Shown here: positions 21,601-33,756 of the stretch, piece by piece
Layout of the letters: each line of letters starts with the position of its first letter
Position numbering within the stretch: the stretch's first letter is position 1
Assembly (NCBI GenBank): GCA_949130485.1
Contig: OX422190.1
Location: 7,780,167 to 7,844,166 of the forward strand
Source: Agelas oroides
Taxonomy: Eukaryota; Porifera; Demospongiae; Agelasida; Agelasidae
Direction of reading: 5' to 3'
DNA length: 64,000 bases
Notes under the pieces: generated by a model
Databases searched by the model: none
Seen by the model: only the letters and a program-made list of their open reading frames with translations
Told to the model about the DNA's origin: nothing
Position numbers and translations under genes: made by a program

Positions 21601-22329
21601 AGGCGTCTCTAATCGCTGGAATGGAATATGGAATGGAACGGTGGAATGGAAAATGGAATGGAACGGTGAATATACATAGTTACAGCTAACTCGTGTAACT
21701 GACGCTGCTCAGTCTAGGTTGAACTACCTAGTGTATCTCCAGGGCTGTTATCTCACTGCAGAAGCTTTATGAACAAGTACAGCATTGCCCACCGTCATGC
21801 TTCATTATCCTAGCATGTACCATTGCTGGCTCATCATCAGATGCTTTGTTATTCTAGTCTTGCAAGCCTGACTCTCGAACGAAAAACAAGGGTCTGGCTT
21901 CGCAAGACCATAGTTATAGTCTTCGTAGACAAACTTGAATGTGCTTGATGGCAGAAATTAGTGCTCGATCCTCAGTTTCTTCGCTTCAGTCTTGTCTGTG
22001 CACCTCAATCCTCGGTCACACAACCTTAGTAGCAGCCTTCCTTTACACAGTAGTAAGCGTGACTCCTATGTATGGCACTGTAGCTGGTCTCCGGGGACTC
22101 CGAGTTCTGACCGTGATACCAGACAAGGAAGAATGCTGGCAACATGCACTGGACTTGCTCATACCGCCTCTGCGGTGAGATAAGAGCCCTAGACACATAG
22201 TAGCTAGCTCAACCTTGAAGAACAGCGCCAGCTACATGAGTTAGCTGTAACTATGTATATTCACCGTTCCATTCCATTTTCCATTCCACCGTTCCATTCC
22301 ATATTCCATTCCAGCGATTAGAGACACCC
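21601..22329. mobile_element. 729-bp TIR element with 9-bp target duplication
   Basis: The ends are inverted repeats of about 85 bp. The left reads 'ggcgtctctaatcgctgg' and continues with GGAATG-type repeats; the right is the inverse, ending 'ccagcgattagagacaccc'. The 9-bp GTGCCAGAC lies exactly outside both ends (21592-21600, 22330-22338). A nested palindrome lies at about 21858-21910 ('tcttgcaagcctgac' to 'gtctggcttcgcaaga'). A 9-bp duplication with long TIRs is typical of Mutator-like elements; no transposase is encoded. Confidence 0.88.
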
Positions 22330-22425
22330 GTGCCAGACGATGGACATGGAGTTCAAAGCAAATGTGCACTATCAATATTACACAACATGGCTCAATCAAA
22401 GCTTATCTGCTGTCCATGTACAAAC

Positions 22426-23240
22426 ACTGAACAAACATGAGCATCATGTTTTTTTGACGTAGATCAAAAATTGTTTGACGTTCATTCAGCGGTTTTGTTT
22501 CTTATCTGGTCGTGGTCATGTTTAAGGGCAGGACCTGTCTGACGTACACCTCTGATTGCATGCCTTGGGCTGTTTGCACTTTGGGAGATTCAGCTGCTAT
22601 ATATACTAGCCTCGTTCCCAGGAGAGACTGTGCATGCGGTATAGCAGCTGAATCTCCCAAAGTGCAAACAGCCCAATGCAAACAGCCCAAGGCATGCAAT
22701 ATCAGAGGTGTACATACGTCAGACAGGTTCTGCCCTTAGACATGACCACGACCAGATAAACCCGCTGAATGAACGTCAAACAATTTTTGATCTACGTCAA
22801 AAAACGTTAGCCTCGTTCCCAGGCCGTTCCCGCCTCCAGTTTATGATCGCTTGCAGTATAAAAACGGAGGGAAAGGCATGGGAGAAAGAGTCACGTGCGT
22901 GACGTCAGGTAGACGTGAGGGTAGACGTGAGGGGGGCGGTGCCTGACGAAGAATCTCGAAGTCCTTCTTGTAATATCTTGTCCAAGAACTTGAAACTGTA
23001 ACGTTTAAAAGACAGCATCAATACAGCTCGTTGTTTGGTAGACTCGAGTCTGATCAACGCAAAGTTTTTGAATTACAACGATCGGGCACCGCCCCCCTCA
23101 CGTCTACCTGACGTCACGCACGTGACTCTTTCTCCCAGGCCTTCCCCTCCGTTTTTATACTGCAAGTGATCATAAACTGGAGGCGGGAACGGCCTGGGAA
23201 CGAGGCTAAAAAAACATGATGCTCATGTTTGTTCAGTGTA
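22426..23240. repeat. Nested foldback: two hairpin elements inside an outer palindrome
   Basis: The outermost arms are 22426-22457 and 23209-23240 ('acactgaacaaacatgagca' and its inverse). Inside lies a hairpin at about 22458-22807 with arms over 100 bp ('gacgtagatcaaaaattgtt' and inverse) and an alpha-type remnant at its centre. It is followed by a long alpha MITE at 22808-23208. The MITE has 9-bp flanks AAAAAACGT and AAAAAACAT, so it inserted at the stem of the older palindrome. Confidence 0.85.
22808..23208. mobile_element. Long alpha-family MITE, 401 bp
   Basis: Begins TAGCCTCGTTCCCAGGCCG and ends with the exact inverse. Arms of about 130 bp include 'cgttcccgcctcc', 'cttgcagtataaaaacgg' and 'gtcacgtgcgtgacgtcagg', all inverted on the right. 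It carries ATF/CRE-like TGACGTCA-type motifs inside both arms. No coding capacity. Confidence 0.88.
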
Positions 23241-23702
23241 AGACTGGGAATGAGGCTACTGCTATACCGCATGCACATGAGTTCCTGAGAGCTTCTGCTG
23301 TATTGTATGTATCATACTTTACGTAGGTGTCTTCTTAGTGATTCTGCATGCATGGTGGCAAATTTGGGATGCATCTCATGTTGCATCATAGCAAATTATT
23401 GATTTTAATGGTGAATGTTAGCTCAATGGAATGATTTAAGGATGGAAGTAAGAGGGAATTGAGCTGAGGATTCCTGGTGTTACCCTGGATAAACGTATCT
23501 CCCACTGCATGCATGGTGACTACTCCTCACTGGGACGTCCACCATTGACCATCTTCTAGTTGCCAGCTGAAACAAGGTGTACAAATAACTAATGTGTATA
23601 GCATTGTTATATGTAGTGTGATTAAGTCTCTCTTTTTCTTAATTGTTCTCTCTGCTCATTACTGCTCATGGATTAAAATTAGGGTGGTAAGTGATTAATT
23701 AA

Positions 23703-24166
23703 GCCCTTTAAACCCTAAATTTTTCTCACTTGAGACTACTTTTAGCCTATACATGCCTTTAACACACCACCTTTAACGCACCGTATCTCCATTTCTGTCC
23801 AAGCTCTGATTCCATAAGCAGACTCGTGACCTTAACCATGCCCACTCATTAACGAGCATGCAATAGTCAGCACTCTCGGTTGTCATACACCCGCTCAGAA
23901 CCCAAGCAGCCTTCCCTGCCAGAAATGAACCCCCTACAAGGTGAGAGTAGCGTTTTGTAAGCCTCTCCATGCAGCCAGGGCAAGAATTGGCCCACCCTCC
24001 TGTCCCAACCATGGCGCTTTGACAGCCAAGCCTAGCAGCCACTATGTGCATGTCACCCTAGCTGCGGGTGACCCCACCCACCTCCCCCTGTCCCACCCTT
24101 TCTGCTGACACAGAACCTGCGCGCCAGTGTGCAGTGTGCAAAAGTGCACTATAGGATTTAAAGGGC
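23703..24166. mobile_element. Possible TTAA-type element containing a dispersed repeat
   Basis: The left end 'gccctttaaaccctaa' follows TTAA at 23699-23702, and the right end 'ggatttaaagggc' is followed by TAAA. The interior (23780-24120) is the second copy of the repeat at 20880-21180. The altered right flank keeps the assignment tentative. Confidence 0.5.
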
Positions 24167-25479
24167 TAAAACGGCCTGCACTGCTGGAGTATAGATAGAG
24201 GCAGATGTTTACCTGGAAGGTGGTTTGTGTATAGGAAGATCATTCACACTGTTTTACTGCTTATGGGATGTTAACTGTGGAATTCATTCTGGAAATGGTG
24301 CTAATGGTTTGCTTGCAAACGTTCCCATATTTATACAGCTAAACATACACATACGTACATAAGTTAAAGGAGGCATAAGTTAAAGACATTTATACTACTA
24401 CTGTGTGAGTACTGCATGCAGTCAATATTCCTAGGAAAAATTATAATAGTCTCGTATCCAGTCCGTTAATTTATTAAAAAGGACGAGCGGCCTGATTACG
24501 AAGCTATAAGGAAAAGTGTGTTACACACTCTTACTCTAGCTGCCCATTCTTATGTGCTCTTGGCCCTATTATGAGTCTGTTTCTTGCTTCTTGAAACTGA
24601 AGCAATATTTCTCTGTATGGACCATGTATGTGAAACGACATGAATTATTTTGATGTGATAATGCCAATTTTGTGTGGCCTGTTTGATAGTTCTAAACATC
24701 TTCTAAATCTGAAGTGTAAAACTCTTGAGTCGTTTGGTTAATGTTTGTTTTTGAGTCAATGTTAAATATCATCAAGTCGTATTTGTATGAGTTCTGTCAT
24801 GATTGCACGGCAACTTTTTGCCATACCAAGCTTTCTAAATTTGCAACTGGATCATATATAATTCAGGGTTGGGTTATTTGGGGTAACCATATTGTCAGGG
24901 CTTCATAGTCAGGACAAGCTGTGCACATGGAGGCTATCTTGGCTGGCTGAAGAAAGGCCTTGGTTGGCACTGACTGGACCATCTCTCACCTTGTTAGCAA
25001 AAACAGGTGTAGAAACCACTCCTCTCCCCTTGTAGGGACACCATTTTCTGGTACTGTAGGCAGTTTTCAGTTAGGAGAAGCATTGGCTGGTCAGAGAGCC
25101 CTGACCATTGAAAGCTTGTTAATGAGTGGGTGTGGTCAAGGTCATGAGCTCCAACAGAATTGATGGAAGAACCCTTTCCTCATGATCAAGTTTCCAATGC
25201 TAGCTCACAGCAGAAGTGGAAATATAGCTAATACAAGGTGTCTGTAGCTTTGAAAAGACTTGTAGTCTTACTGAAACTCAGTGTATGGTAGTTTACTAAC
25301 AGAAGCCTGGCAACCAGACCACCTTTGTGGGGGTCACTGTAAGGTTTCTGGACAACTCTATGTGACCTGTGTGTGGTTTGAGGCTGCAGTATGTGTGCTA
25401 AAATTGAATTATCTTAATGGCCTCTGATGGAAAGTGGCAGACTTCCAGGTGTCACTTTGGCTCTATAGAGAGTGCCATG
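24167..25479. repeat. TAF10 intron 2 with inverted dispersed repeat and a gamma-MITE fragment
   Basis: 24890-25170 is the inverted third copy of the 20880/23780 repeat ('ccactcctctccccttgtag', 'gtcagagagccctgaccatt'). A fragment of a gamma MITE right arm lies at about 24512-24550 ('gttacacactcttactctag'). About 25265-25410 recurs, diverged, at 26245-26425 ('gtttctgaacagcc', 'gtgtgtggtttgagg'). No gene is supported. Confidence 0.55.
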
Positions 25480-25692
25480 TTTCTTGGAAAGGTTCATGCT
25501 GGTTGTATCAAGCGTTTCTTGGAAAGGTTCATGCTGGTTGTATCAAGTGGTTCTTGGAAGGTTCATGCTGGTTGTATCAAGTGGTTCTTGGAAAGGTTCA
25601 TGCTGGTTGTATCAAGCATTTCTTGGAAAGGTTCATGCTGGTTGTATCAAGCGTTTCTTGGAAAGGTTCGTACTGGGGCCATTGCTTCTTGG
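25480..25692. repeat. Minisatellite, about six 34- to 35-bp units
   Basis: Units begin 'ttcttggaaaggttcatgct' and continue 'ggttgtatcaag' with two or three variable bases ('cgt', 'tgg', 'cat'). One unit has lost an A and the last is degenerate. Three overlapping frames stay open across it only because of the repetition. Confidence 0.93.
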
Positions 25693-26558
25693 AAAAGTTA
25701 CATCATGTGTGCTACCTCAGTTTTATGTCACAGGAACTTCTTTCCTGCCTTCTCTTGCTGTTTTGAATGGTTGGAGTAGCTAAAGCACTAGTATCATACC
25801 CAGAATAGGAGAATAAACATGGCCTGGTTTGCACATGCTTCAAGTTCCCTTGGTATCTTACATACTGCTTTGTTGAAATTTATGGTACAGTGTAATATAT
25901 TGCAATAAATAGTGTGTCCAGATAGCTCCTTTCTCTGGATCCCTCTGCTGCCTTGCCGTTCTTGGCTCTGATCTCCTCCTCTGTGAGACACATTTCTCTA
26001 TTTCCAAATTATACAATCACTTATGTTGTTGTGTTGTGTAGTTACACGTTCTTCAATCTTGTTGGAGATCTCAAATTTCGATGTTGCTCAGGACACCGAC
26101 ACTTTTCACACATGCGGTTGCCCATGGGACTACTTTCATGTGAAACATGAACCACGTCAGACCTATTCCCAGGAGGGTAGGGACATTATGGTTAACAAAT
26201 ATCTCAGATCTTTTTCTCTAATGTCATACCTTTAGGGCCTGGTATTGAAGCTAGTCTAGTTTACCAACAGAAGCCAGCCAGGCAGCGCCTGACTCCCTGG
26301 CCACCTCTGTGTGTTTTGTGGTTACATGGTGGGGGGCACTGTTAGGTTTCTGAACAGCCCCACATGACCAGTGTGTGTGGTTTGAGGATGCAGTTCTGTG
26401 TGCCAAAATTAAATCTTGTCATGATGTAATGGTCAATTTCACTTTCAAATGACCAGGGAGTGTACAAGTCTATAATTTCTGCAGGAAATCCTCCCTCTTT
26501 AGGACCAAGTGGTTTTGCTGTTGGGTGTGTAATGTGTTGCTAAGTGCATACTCAGTAT

Positions 26559-26842
26559 TAGTCTTGCGCCCAGCCTGCACACGCCTCCCGGTGAGAAATG
26601 GTTTGGTGAACAAAGTCGAATTTCTTGGGCTTATTCCTCAAAAGTGGTAAGGACCAATGAGATTGCAAGATTGGTAATTATCTCTACTCGAGTATCCGTA
26701 CATTTTTTGAGCAGGTTAGGCGTAAAATGTTTTTAACATTGCTAGGTGACACTGTTGCAAAAGTATGCGCTACCCCAAGAAATTCGACTTGATTCACCAG
26801 ACCATTTCCCTTGTGAGAGGGTGGGGTCTGGGGACGAGACTA
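26559..26842. mobile_element. MITE, beta family, older copy
   Basis: About 284 bp from 'tagtcttgcgcccag' to inverted 'ggtctggggacgagacta'. Shares 'aagtcgaatttcttgggctt' and 'aagaaattcgacttgattca' with the beta copies at 10508 and 36394, but has indels and no perfect flanking duplication. Confidence 0.75.
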
Positions 26843-29003
26843 TCTCACTAGTAAGTACTGGCTTGCGTGTGGTCATAGTGTAATTCTAAATAAAGCACAT
26901 GCTGAATGCACCTTGTTGTTTAGGTGCATTTCACTGTACGTTGGACGCTCATTTCCTTATATAAGCACATGTGCTTCAGCACATGAGTGCGATAGGTTTG
27001 AAATGGTGTCCCCCACTCACCATTTCGATAGTCTCACAATGTAGGGGAAAGTCCTTGTCCTTTTTATTCTACAAATGAAGGTAGAGGGAGACAGTCGTGT
27101 GAACTATGTTGAGAGCTTTTTTCTTGTAGTGTGGAAATTTGAATGTTTGTAAATGCAAAACTTACTATTACTTGCCCATGTGGTATATGTTGTTTTGGGC
27201 AGTGACGAAGGCCAGGAAACGAGGCACGGCCTGATTTCAAGATCATTTCTCAACGTGTAATCTGCAAGTAGTTATTTATTGGGCGTTGGCACTACAAGCC
27301 ATGTGAAAATACACCATACTACATTTGTTGGAAGAACGTACAATGGAAGAGGTTTGTGATAAAATCATTGTCACCATAGTACAAAGCTTTATTGGAATAA
27401 TGATGACTTGTTTGTTGCTGAATGGCATTCTTACTTGATGCCGCAAGTTTTGACAATAACATGGCAATAAAGTGATAAATTTTCTTTGTACTATGGTTGT
27501 AAGTAGACGCTGGTAGTATTACAGTTTGCACAATATTACTCTTGTTCCCATTCCATCTTAGTTTTAGTGTGCTGCATATTGTTTTAACTTGTGATGTCAT
27601 GGAAGATCACGAGTGCCAACCATCTAGCAACATGGATGTTGATCAGGCAATTCTAGTTGCCTTGTGTAGACTATGCTATTTTATTCATTGAAATATTGCA
27701 AGTCAGCCCCCCTCCTTCACCACCCACTATATGAAACTAAAAACGTACGGTGAATGTCTGGGTACAATTAAGTCAATTTAGATATCTATAGCGTTAGGTT
27801 TTCATGGGCACAAATTTTCACGAATCTTAAAAAAAACAACACTAAAATGGGATTTTTGTGATTTTGATTTCTGCGCCATCGGACATTGACCACACCTCCT
27901 ACAATTCGCACAGCACGAAATAGCAACTACAGTGTACTGAAAACATTTCTTCAGACAGCTGGTGCATTGCCGTGAAGTGAAGCGAGCTTTGCTTGTTTGC
28001 TAGACATATCATTTGCCATTAGCAGCTAAACTGATAGCGAGGCACCTCAGTGTGTAGTAGAAGTATTGATGGAGTGGCGCAGCTGGCTATAGTGGAAATC
28101 AAGTTGGCCGTTTGATCGTGAAATTTTGAGCCTCACCAAAGTTGCCCCTCAGTGTTTGCTGTCGCAAAGGTGGGTGTATCCCCGCTGTGTGGTAGAGTCT
28201 AGCTTCCCTATGAGATAAAGTTCACCTAATCTGCTGGTATCACACACTGCCCACAATGAAAACAAGCTCCCCACAAGAAAGGATCACTTTCAAAGACCCT
28301 CCCTGTGTGGTGTCTGTTTGATAGTGTGGTGTATTGTGCAGGTGTCCATTGTGGTCTTGCTCATCTACATTTCAAGGAATATCACTTATCTGAGTGTTGG
28401 GATATTGGGATAGCTTCTATGTACACCCAAACCCACATGTGACAGTCCATGAGAGCCATGAATAGATTCGCATTGCTGTGAAGCGAAGTGACTTTGCTTG
28501 TTTTGCTAGACTCTAGTAGCATATTGTGCATCAAGGCCTAGAGTCATAGATACCTTGTTGTACTGATGTGTTCAGCTAATATATACATGCACCCAAACCA
28601 ACATGTGGATAGATTTTGTAGCATTATTGCAACATTGTGTTTGAAGCACTGTTTCATGCAGCCATAGTAGGTATCAGATATGTAGACATCTGTGAAGTGC
28701 ATATGAGCCCTGTCCTTAATGGAAGATTATAGCGATACAGCTCTTCAAATGCAGTTATGTAATTGAAATACCAAACAAATCGACTTTTGTCTTGAACTGG
28801 GTAGTTTGAGGCATAGTCTTAAGAACACCCTCCCCCCCACCCCCACCAAGACTATGCGCATGTGCAAATGAGTGATATATAGTGATGCAGTGATGTGATT
28901 GAAATCTGCGACAGACTATTTGACTTCTATCTGGACTGCCACTTATCACAGAGTTGTTGGAAACAGTCTTACACACCAATCCACCCGCCACAAGAGTATG
29001 CGC
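26843..29003. other. TAF10 intron 2; one ATCACCATRGTAC-family MITE, otherwise unassigned
   Basis: A diverged foldback lies at 27362-27500 ('gtcaccatagtacaaagctt' with inverse 'ctttgtactatggt'). The short motif 'tgtgaagcgaagtgactttgc' occurs at about 28480 with a relative at 27972. C-rich tracts near 28827-28853 recur beside the TTAA element. No gene is supported. Confidence 0.4.
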
Positions 29004-29007
29004 TTAA

Positions 29008-29647
29008 CTCTTTACCGACTGTAACACGTGATTGCAAAGTTACGTAATAAACCGTAATAATTATGAGCGGAACGGTTCAGAGAACGTGTTGCGTATTCCG
29101 TTTTATATCTCCAATTCTAAAACAGTTACAAACTTCTGGTAAAAAGCAATGGAGTACCTTAGGCTTTGCCCAGCTTCGCTGTAGTTTTTAAGCTTGTCAC
29201 TAAAACAGAACCTGTGAAAAAAAACAGAAGTTGTCACACCGGAAGTCGCGACATTCGATCTGTTCCAGTACTTATAACTTGGCAGTACAATTTATGTCTG
29301 GTTTGAAATTTGCATGGAGATTAGAGCATTCTTTTAGCTCTACACTGGTTTTTATTTCACCTTCATAGCTTGTGTACTTCTCGAGATCGGTCGCGATAAA
29401 CTCGACCCTGTCGATTGCGATAGAGTCTTGCGCCCCATAACGTTCAACTTCCGGCTCGTACGTTGTCTATTTATCCCATTGTGCACGTTTAGCTTCCGGT
29501 GGGTGCAATGAATATGGTGAATAGCGTAGATAGTCCCTAATAAATCGCTACGCTCGAAGAAAACTCCAAAAGTACCCATGACGCGTATTGGTCGTTTAGC
29601 GGAAAGTTGATTTATGACGCGTATACGCGTCTTCGGTCGGTAAAGAG
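29008..29647. mobile_element. 640-bp element with TTAA target duplication
   Basis: TTAA stands at 29004-29007 and 29648-29651. The element begins CTCTTTACCGACTG and ends CGGTCGGTAAAGAG, inverted repeats of 14 bp with one change. TTAA plus a CTCTTTACC-type end resembles piggyBac-like non-autonomous elements, but Kolobok or Sola3 also use TTAA. No transposase frame is present. Confidence 0.8.
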
Positions 29648-29651
29648 TTAA

Positions 29652-31476
29652 GAACACCCCCTCCCCCCCCCCCCCCCCCGCCACAAGAGTATGCGCTCCC
29701 AATCGTACTAGTTTGCTGCTTCAAAACATCTGCTGACTACTAACGTATGGTGGGATGACCCAAGCCTGCCTGTGTAACACAAATATGCAACAATTATAGA
29801 AGCCTTCTTATACCACACAGCAGTGGTCTTGATGGTGTCTGCTTAGAGGGGCTCTGCTATAAGACATTCATTTTCCCCTATACCCACTTCTGATGTAGTA
29901 TATCTCTTCCTAGAGGGTGATTGTTTTATTGGTGTCAGGCTATGTCCGACACCAGTTTGCAAGTCATCCTATTATATAACCTGTTACCTAGGCAACACCA
30001 CTGTAGAAGAGAGATATGACAGTGATCTAGAAGACTTTATACAGTGGAGAGTAGCCAGTCACCTGTGGATGCGTCTTCTACATGCATGCCCCCTTGAGTG
30101 TCCTGTTACTGTGTGCTATATGTACAATGTTTCATAAGTGATAAATCTTAGAATCTCTTGGCAAAATGTATCACACTCCAGTGAAGTGATTGAAACGTTC
30201 CAAAAATGTTCATTAAATATCTTCAACATCCTCTACTTGTACTTAGCAGGTACAGTCTAATCAGTCGACTGTTGTCGAAACTATGCCACCAGCTTATGGT
30301 GCTTCGAACGGGCATATCCCTGATTTTTAAGTATGTTGCATCTAGAGGCCTTAGCTACGTGATGGTCTCTAGCTTGTATTCATTGCGAAAATTTGTTGTG
30401 AAAGCCTACAAAGCTTGCTGCATCAAATTTCACAGTTTTTATTTTCGTAATAGTCACATATACATGCACAGCACATGTGGTTTCACGGTTTTTAATTTCA
30501 CGACTGCAGAGTAACTTGTGAAATGCATTTAATCCACTGTGAAAATTTCACCACATACAGTATTTCTTCGAATAGACATCGCCCTAGAATAGTAGCCACA
30601 CAGTCAGGAACTCTGAGTGATAAATTTCACCATATACTTGTAACCAGTGGTAAGTACTGGCATCGTTAGCCATTATGTTTACCGGTACGTTCACTGAACA
30701 TTATGTTATTATGGCAAGCCTGTCCTTAGCTGTTGCCTGGGTAACAGATTGTGTATACACAGTAAACCAGTACACACAGTAAACCACTATACAGCAATGG
30801 CACACACACACTTGTGTAATGAAGGGGAGGTTGTGGTTGGGGGGTGGACAGTGAGGTGAGAGCGCTTGTAGTTGACCAAATGAGTACACTTTGATGTGGA
30901 GACCTTGTCACAAAACAGCACTGTCTTTGTGGTGAGTGATAAGTACAACTTCAATCCTAACTGAAGCTCATCTCTTAACCACCCTGTCACACCATGGGGG
31001 ACACACCTACCCCCTAGGTCACCTGATGTTTTCATGGGGTGCTTTAATTGAAACTAGTCTCTTCTGGGGCCCATGCCCGGCTTGCCAATGCTTGCAATTA
31101 GAGAGAAAAGCACTTCTTCATACTGCAAGTGACGGAAAGCTGGAAGGGCATGGGAGTGAGGCTCCTCTGAAACCCACCTATCTGTCCAGCTACATTTATC
31201 TGTCACAGTACGTATGTATTTATATGTAGAATAGGACATTGTTGTGTGTGGGTTATTTGGTTGCTGACTGACTGACTGACAGCAAAACTGATTGCTATGG
31301 GAGTGTGTATATTATGGCCTTGTTCCTTGTCATCCACAGTCATACACTTACTGTATGGGCAGTATATTTGTAAGGCCTACTGGAAGCATGCTCACGTGTG
31401 TCAGGGATAGAAAGATATGTTCTTATTTCTTGAAGGGGAATACAAGAATTAATGTACCGTGCTCACACATCCCTTA
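29652..31476. other. TAF10 intron 2, nothing recognised
   Basis: A poly-C tract lies just right of the TTAA element (about 29660-29680). The rest has short frames without motifs. A segment near 30430-30560 is AT-rich with 'atttcacggtttttaatttc'-type sequence, perhaps an old epsilon-family fragment. Confidence 0.35.
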
Positions 31477-32155
31477 TACCGTATTGTCCTGAGCAAGCGC
31501 CCATGGGTGCTCGCGGCTCAAGCACCAAAAATGGGGGGTGGGCGGTTACACGGAGGAGGTACTCGGATGGTTCAACTATCCCTGCGCATGCAAAGTTAGC
31601 AGCCAGGGTGTACCGAATAGACTGCATCGTCGCTTCGCCCGTGCTTCGCCCGTGCTTCGCCCGTGCTTCGCCTGTGCTTCGCCCGTGCTTCGCCCGTGCT
31701 TCGCCTGTGCTTCGCCCGTGCTTCGCCTGTGCTTCGCCCGTGCTTCGCCCGTGCTTCGCCCGTGCTTCGCCCGTGCTTCGCCCGTGCTTCGTCAAGGCCA
31801 GCCCGACGGTGGAGAAAGCTGTATCATGCTAGAAAGCGGACTAACACTCGTAGCCTCGGTTGCCAAGCGTTTGTCGCTTTGTAGTATGCGAATTTCGTGC
31901 TGGAGGTGAAGAACGCTGCGAACAAGGCTACAGACGGGTGTGTGTGAAACTTTGATGCCGGATGTCGTGGCACCTGAAACACATCAGAACAATCGCAGCT
32001 ATGTACGTCAGCTCAGCGGACCTACTTTTGATTCACTACGCAAGAATTTAGCATGGTGGGCGGTTACATGGAGGACCTCAAAAAACCACAAAACTTGTCA
32101 AAATTGGGGGGTGGGCGCTTGCATGGAGATGGGCACTTGCACGGGACAATACGGT
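31477..32155. mobile_element. TIR element carrying an 11-bp GC-rich minisatellite
   Basis: The left end 'taccgtattgtcctgagcaa' followed by 'gcgccca' is answered by the inverse 'tgggcacttgcacgggacaa' and 'tacggta' at the right. Both arms also contain 'gtgggcggttaca.ggagg'. The interior holds the array at 31631-31790. No clear target duplication was found. Confidence 0.65.
31631..31790. repeat. 11-bp minisatellite GCTTCGCCCGT
   Basis: About 14-15 near-perfect units, with occasional CCTGT in place of CCCGT. Because 11 is not a multiple of three, all plus frames read a repeated Ala-Ser-Pro-Val-Leu-Arg-Pro-Cys-Phe-like peptide. These open frames are products of the repeat and not genes. Confidence 0.95.
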
Positions 32156-32723
32156 AAGTGCATATTCACTTTTTTAAGTGTTGGTTTGAGCACTGTCACT
32201 AAAGATTCTATTAGCTTTATTATCCAGTTGATATTTCTACAACAGTATTTTCCTATTCCCGTCATATTCATATCACACGATATTACATGGGACGTGGTAT
32301 CCTAGTAACCACGATGTGCTTTAATTAGAACCGATGTGTTCAAACGGCGAGTTACTTGTTACTTTGTGTGAGAAGAGACGTGATGCTATTGAATATTTTA
32401 TTACACTTGTTAGCGTGTGTATCACGGTTATTGCATGCTAACTTGTGTAATAAGGTATATTTATTAAGCATTTCTGACCTGGGCCACAGTGAGTTTGTAG
32501 TGTATATGTACATCTGTGTGTTGTGTGTGTGTGGAGCTAGCTACGTCTGTTGCACATGCACTGCAATAAATACATCGTAAGTGCACCTTGCTGTTAGGCA
32601 CATTTCAATGTTAGGCGTTCATTCCTTTCTGAGGAGATATATATACACTCGTATGAGTATATACATGTACATATAGCAAACCAGAGCACAACCACAATGC
32701 ACACCTGTGCAGCTCTGTCTGGA
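32156..32723. other. TAF10 intron 2 up to the duplication boundary
   Basis: No gene or known repeat is supported. The tandem duplication begins at the right edge: 'gagaccacctttggtgggat' at about 32728 matches 53988, while the sequences to their left differ. Confidence 0.4.
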
Positions 32724-32936
32724 GCGAGACCACCTTTGGTGGGATGGACACTAGCCAACACTTTGATGTGTGGGGACCTTACCTCAACACTAGTGGGCTC
32801 ACTCTTGTGAGGGGGACAGTAATTAGTGCATTTTGTCTGCACATGTCTTAACCACCTAGACTTAGCCTTGTTCCCAGGGCCAGTCACACATGTGGCAGTC
32901 CATGGTAGAAATTGAATATTACTCCATAATTTGTGT

Positions 32937-33194
32937 ACCGTATAGCTCCAAATTTTCGTGGCACAATATTTTCATGAATTTCGTGATTAACCTCGAGATC
33001 ACGAAAATTTTATTCACGAAATTGGAGGTCACGAGGTGGCCTATATAGCGCGCTCGCTGAAAAATGGGCGAGGCAACATTGAATCACGAAAATTTAAAGT
33101 GATCACGAAATTTTTATCCTGAACATTTACCTTAACGCTAATTTGGAGAGATTCACGAAATTTTCGAACCACGAAACTTTGGAGCTATATGGTA
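32937..33194. mobile_element. MITE, epsilon family (ACCGTATAGCTCCAAA termini)
   Basis: 258-bp AT-rich palindromic element. Left 'accgtatagctccaaatttt', right inverse 'gaaactttggagctatatgg'. The interior repeats 'tcacgaaaattt' in both orientations. Its duplicate is at 54184-54441. Confidence 0.8.
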
Positions 33195-33756
33195 TTTTGA
33201 TCTTGTTACTGCACTCAGTGTGCTACAGAACTTTCATTGAGGGTGGAGTTCATATACACTGTGTAGACGTGTAAGGTGTATCTATGAGACACAACCTTAA
33301 TGGAAGTTCTGCGCTATAGTGCTTAGAACGCAGTAACAGGATCGAACCACTCAACCGAGTATTGTCTTATTTCAACTGTATGTTCACAGGGATTCTTGAT
33401 ACTGATGTAATCGTTTCACACTTGGTTTTTTTTTATCCTGCTAGAGGACATTTCGTAGTCCTTGAGTTTCAGGAACTTGGTACGTGAAAAGTGAGAGTAG
33501 TAGTTTTATGAACATCAAGACCAATGCAGACATTGGTTTTATGAAAACAGTCTTGTGCATTTTAGAGCTGAGGTTTCGTATGTGTCGAAGACCAAGGTGA
33601 CTTCTCTGGACATAACATATAATCGTAAATGTAGCCGTCCCAAGTCGGACACTTGTACGTACTGCGGCTGTTTGTTGGACTTGACGGAGGAAGGTAAAGT
33701 GGAGAGGGAAGGAGTAAGTTTTTTTCTTGCTGATTTAGTTGCTACATGTCACATTC

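Noticed and set aside
25417..25783. Three overlapping ORFs of 103-120 codons
   Set aside because: They read through the 34- to 35-bp tandem repeat in three frames; no protein family signature.
31452..31909. ORFs of 110-126 codons on both strands with a repeated ASPVLRPCF-type peptide
   Set aside because: They are generated by the 11-bp minisatellite; the repeat reads openly in all frames and has no gene-like ends.
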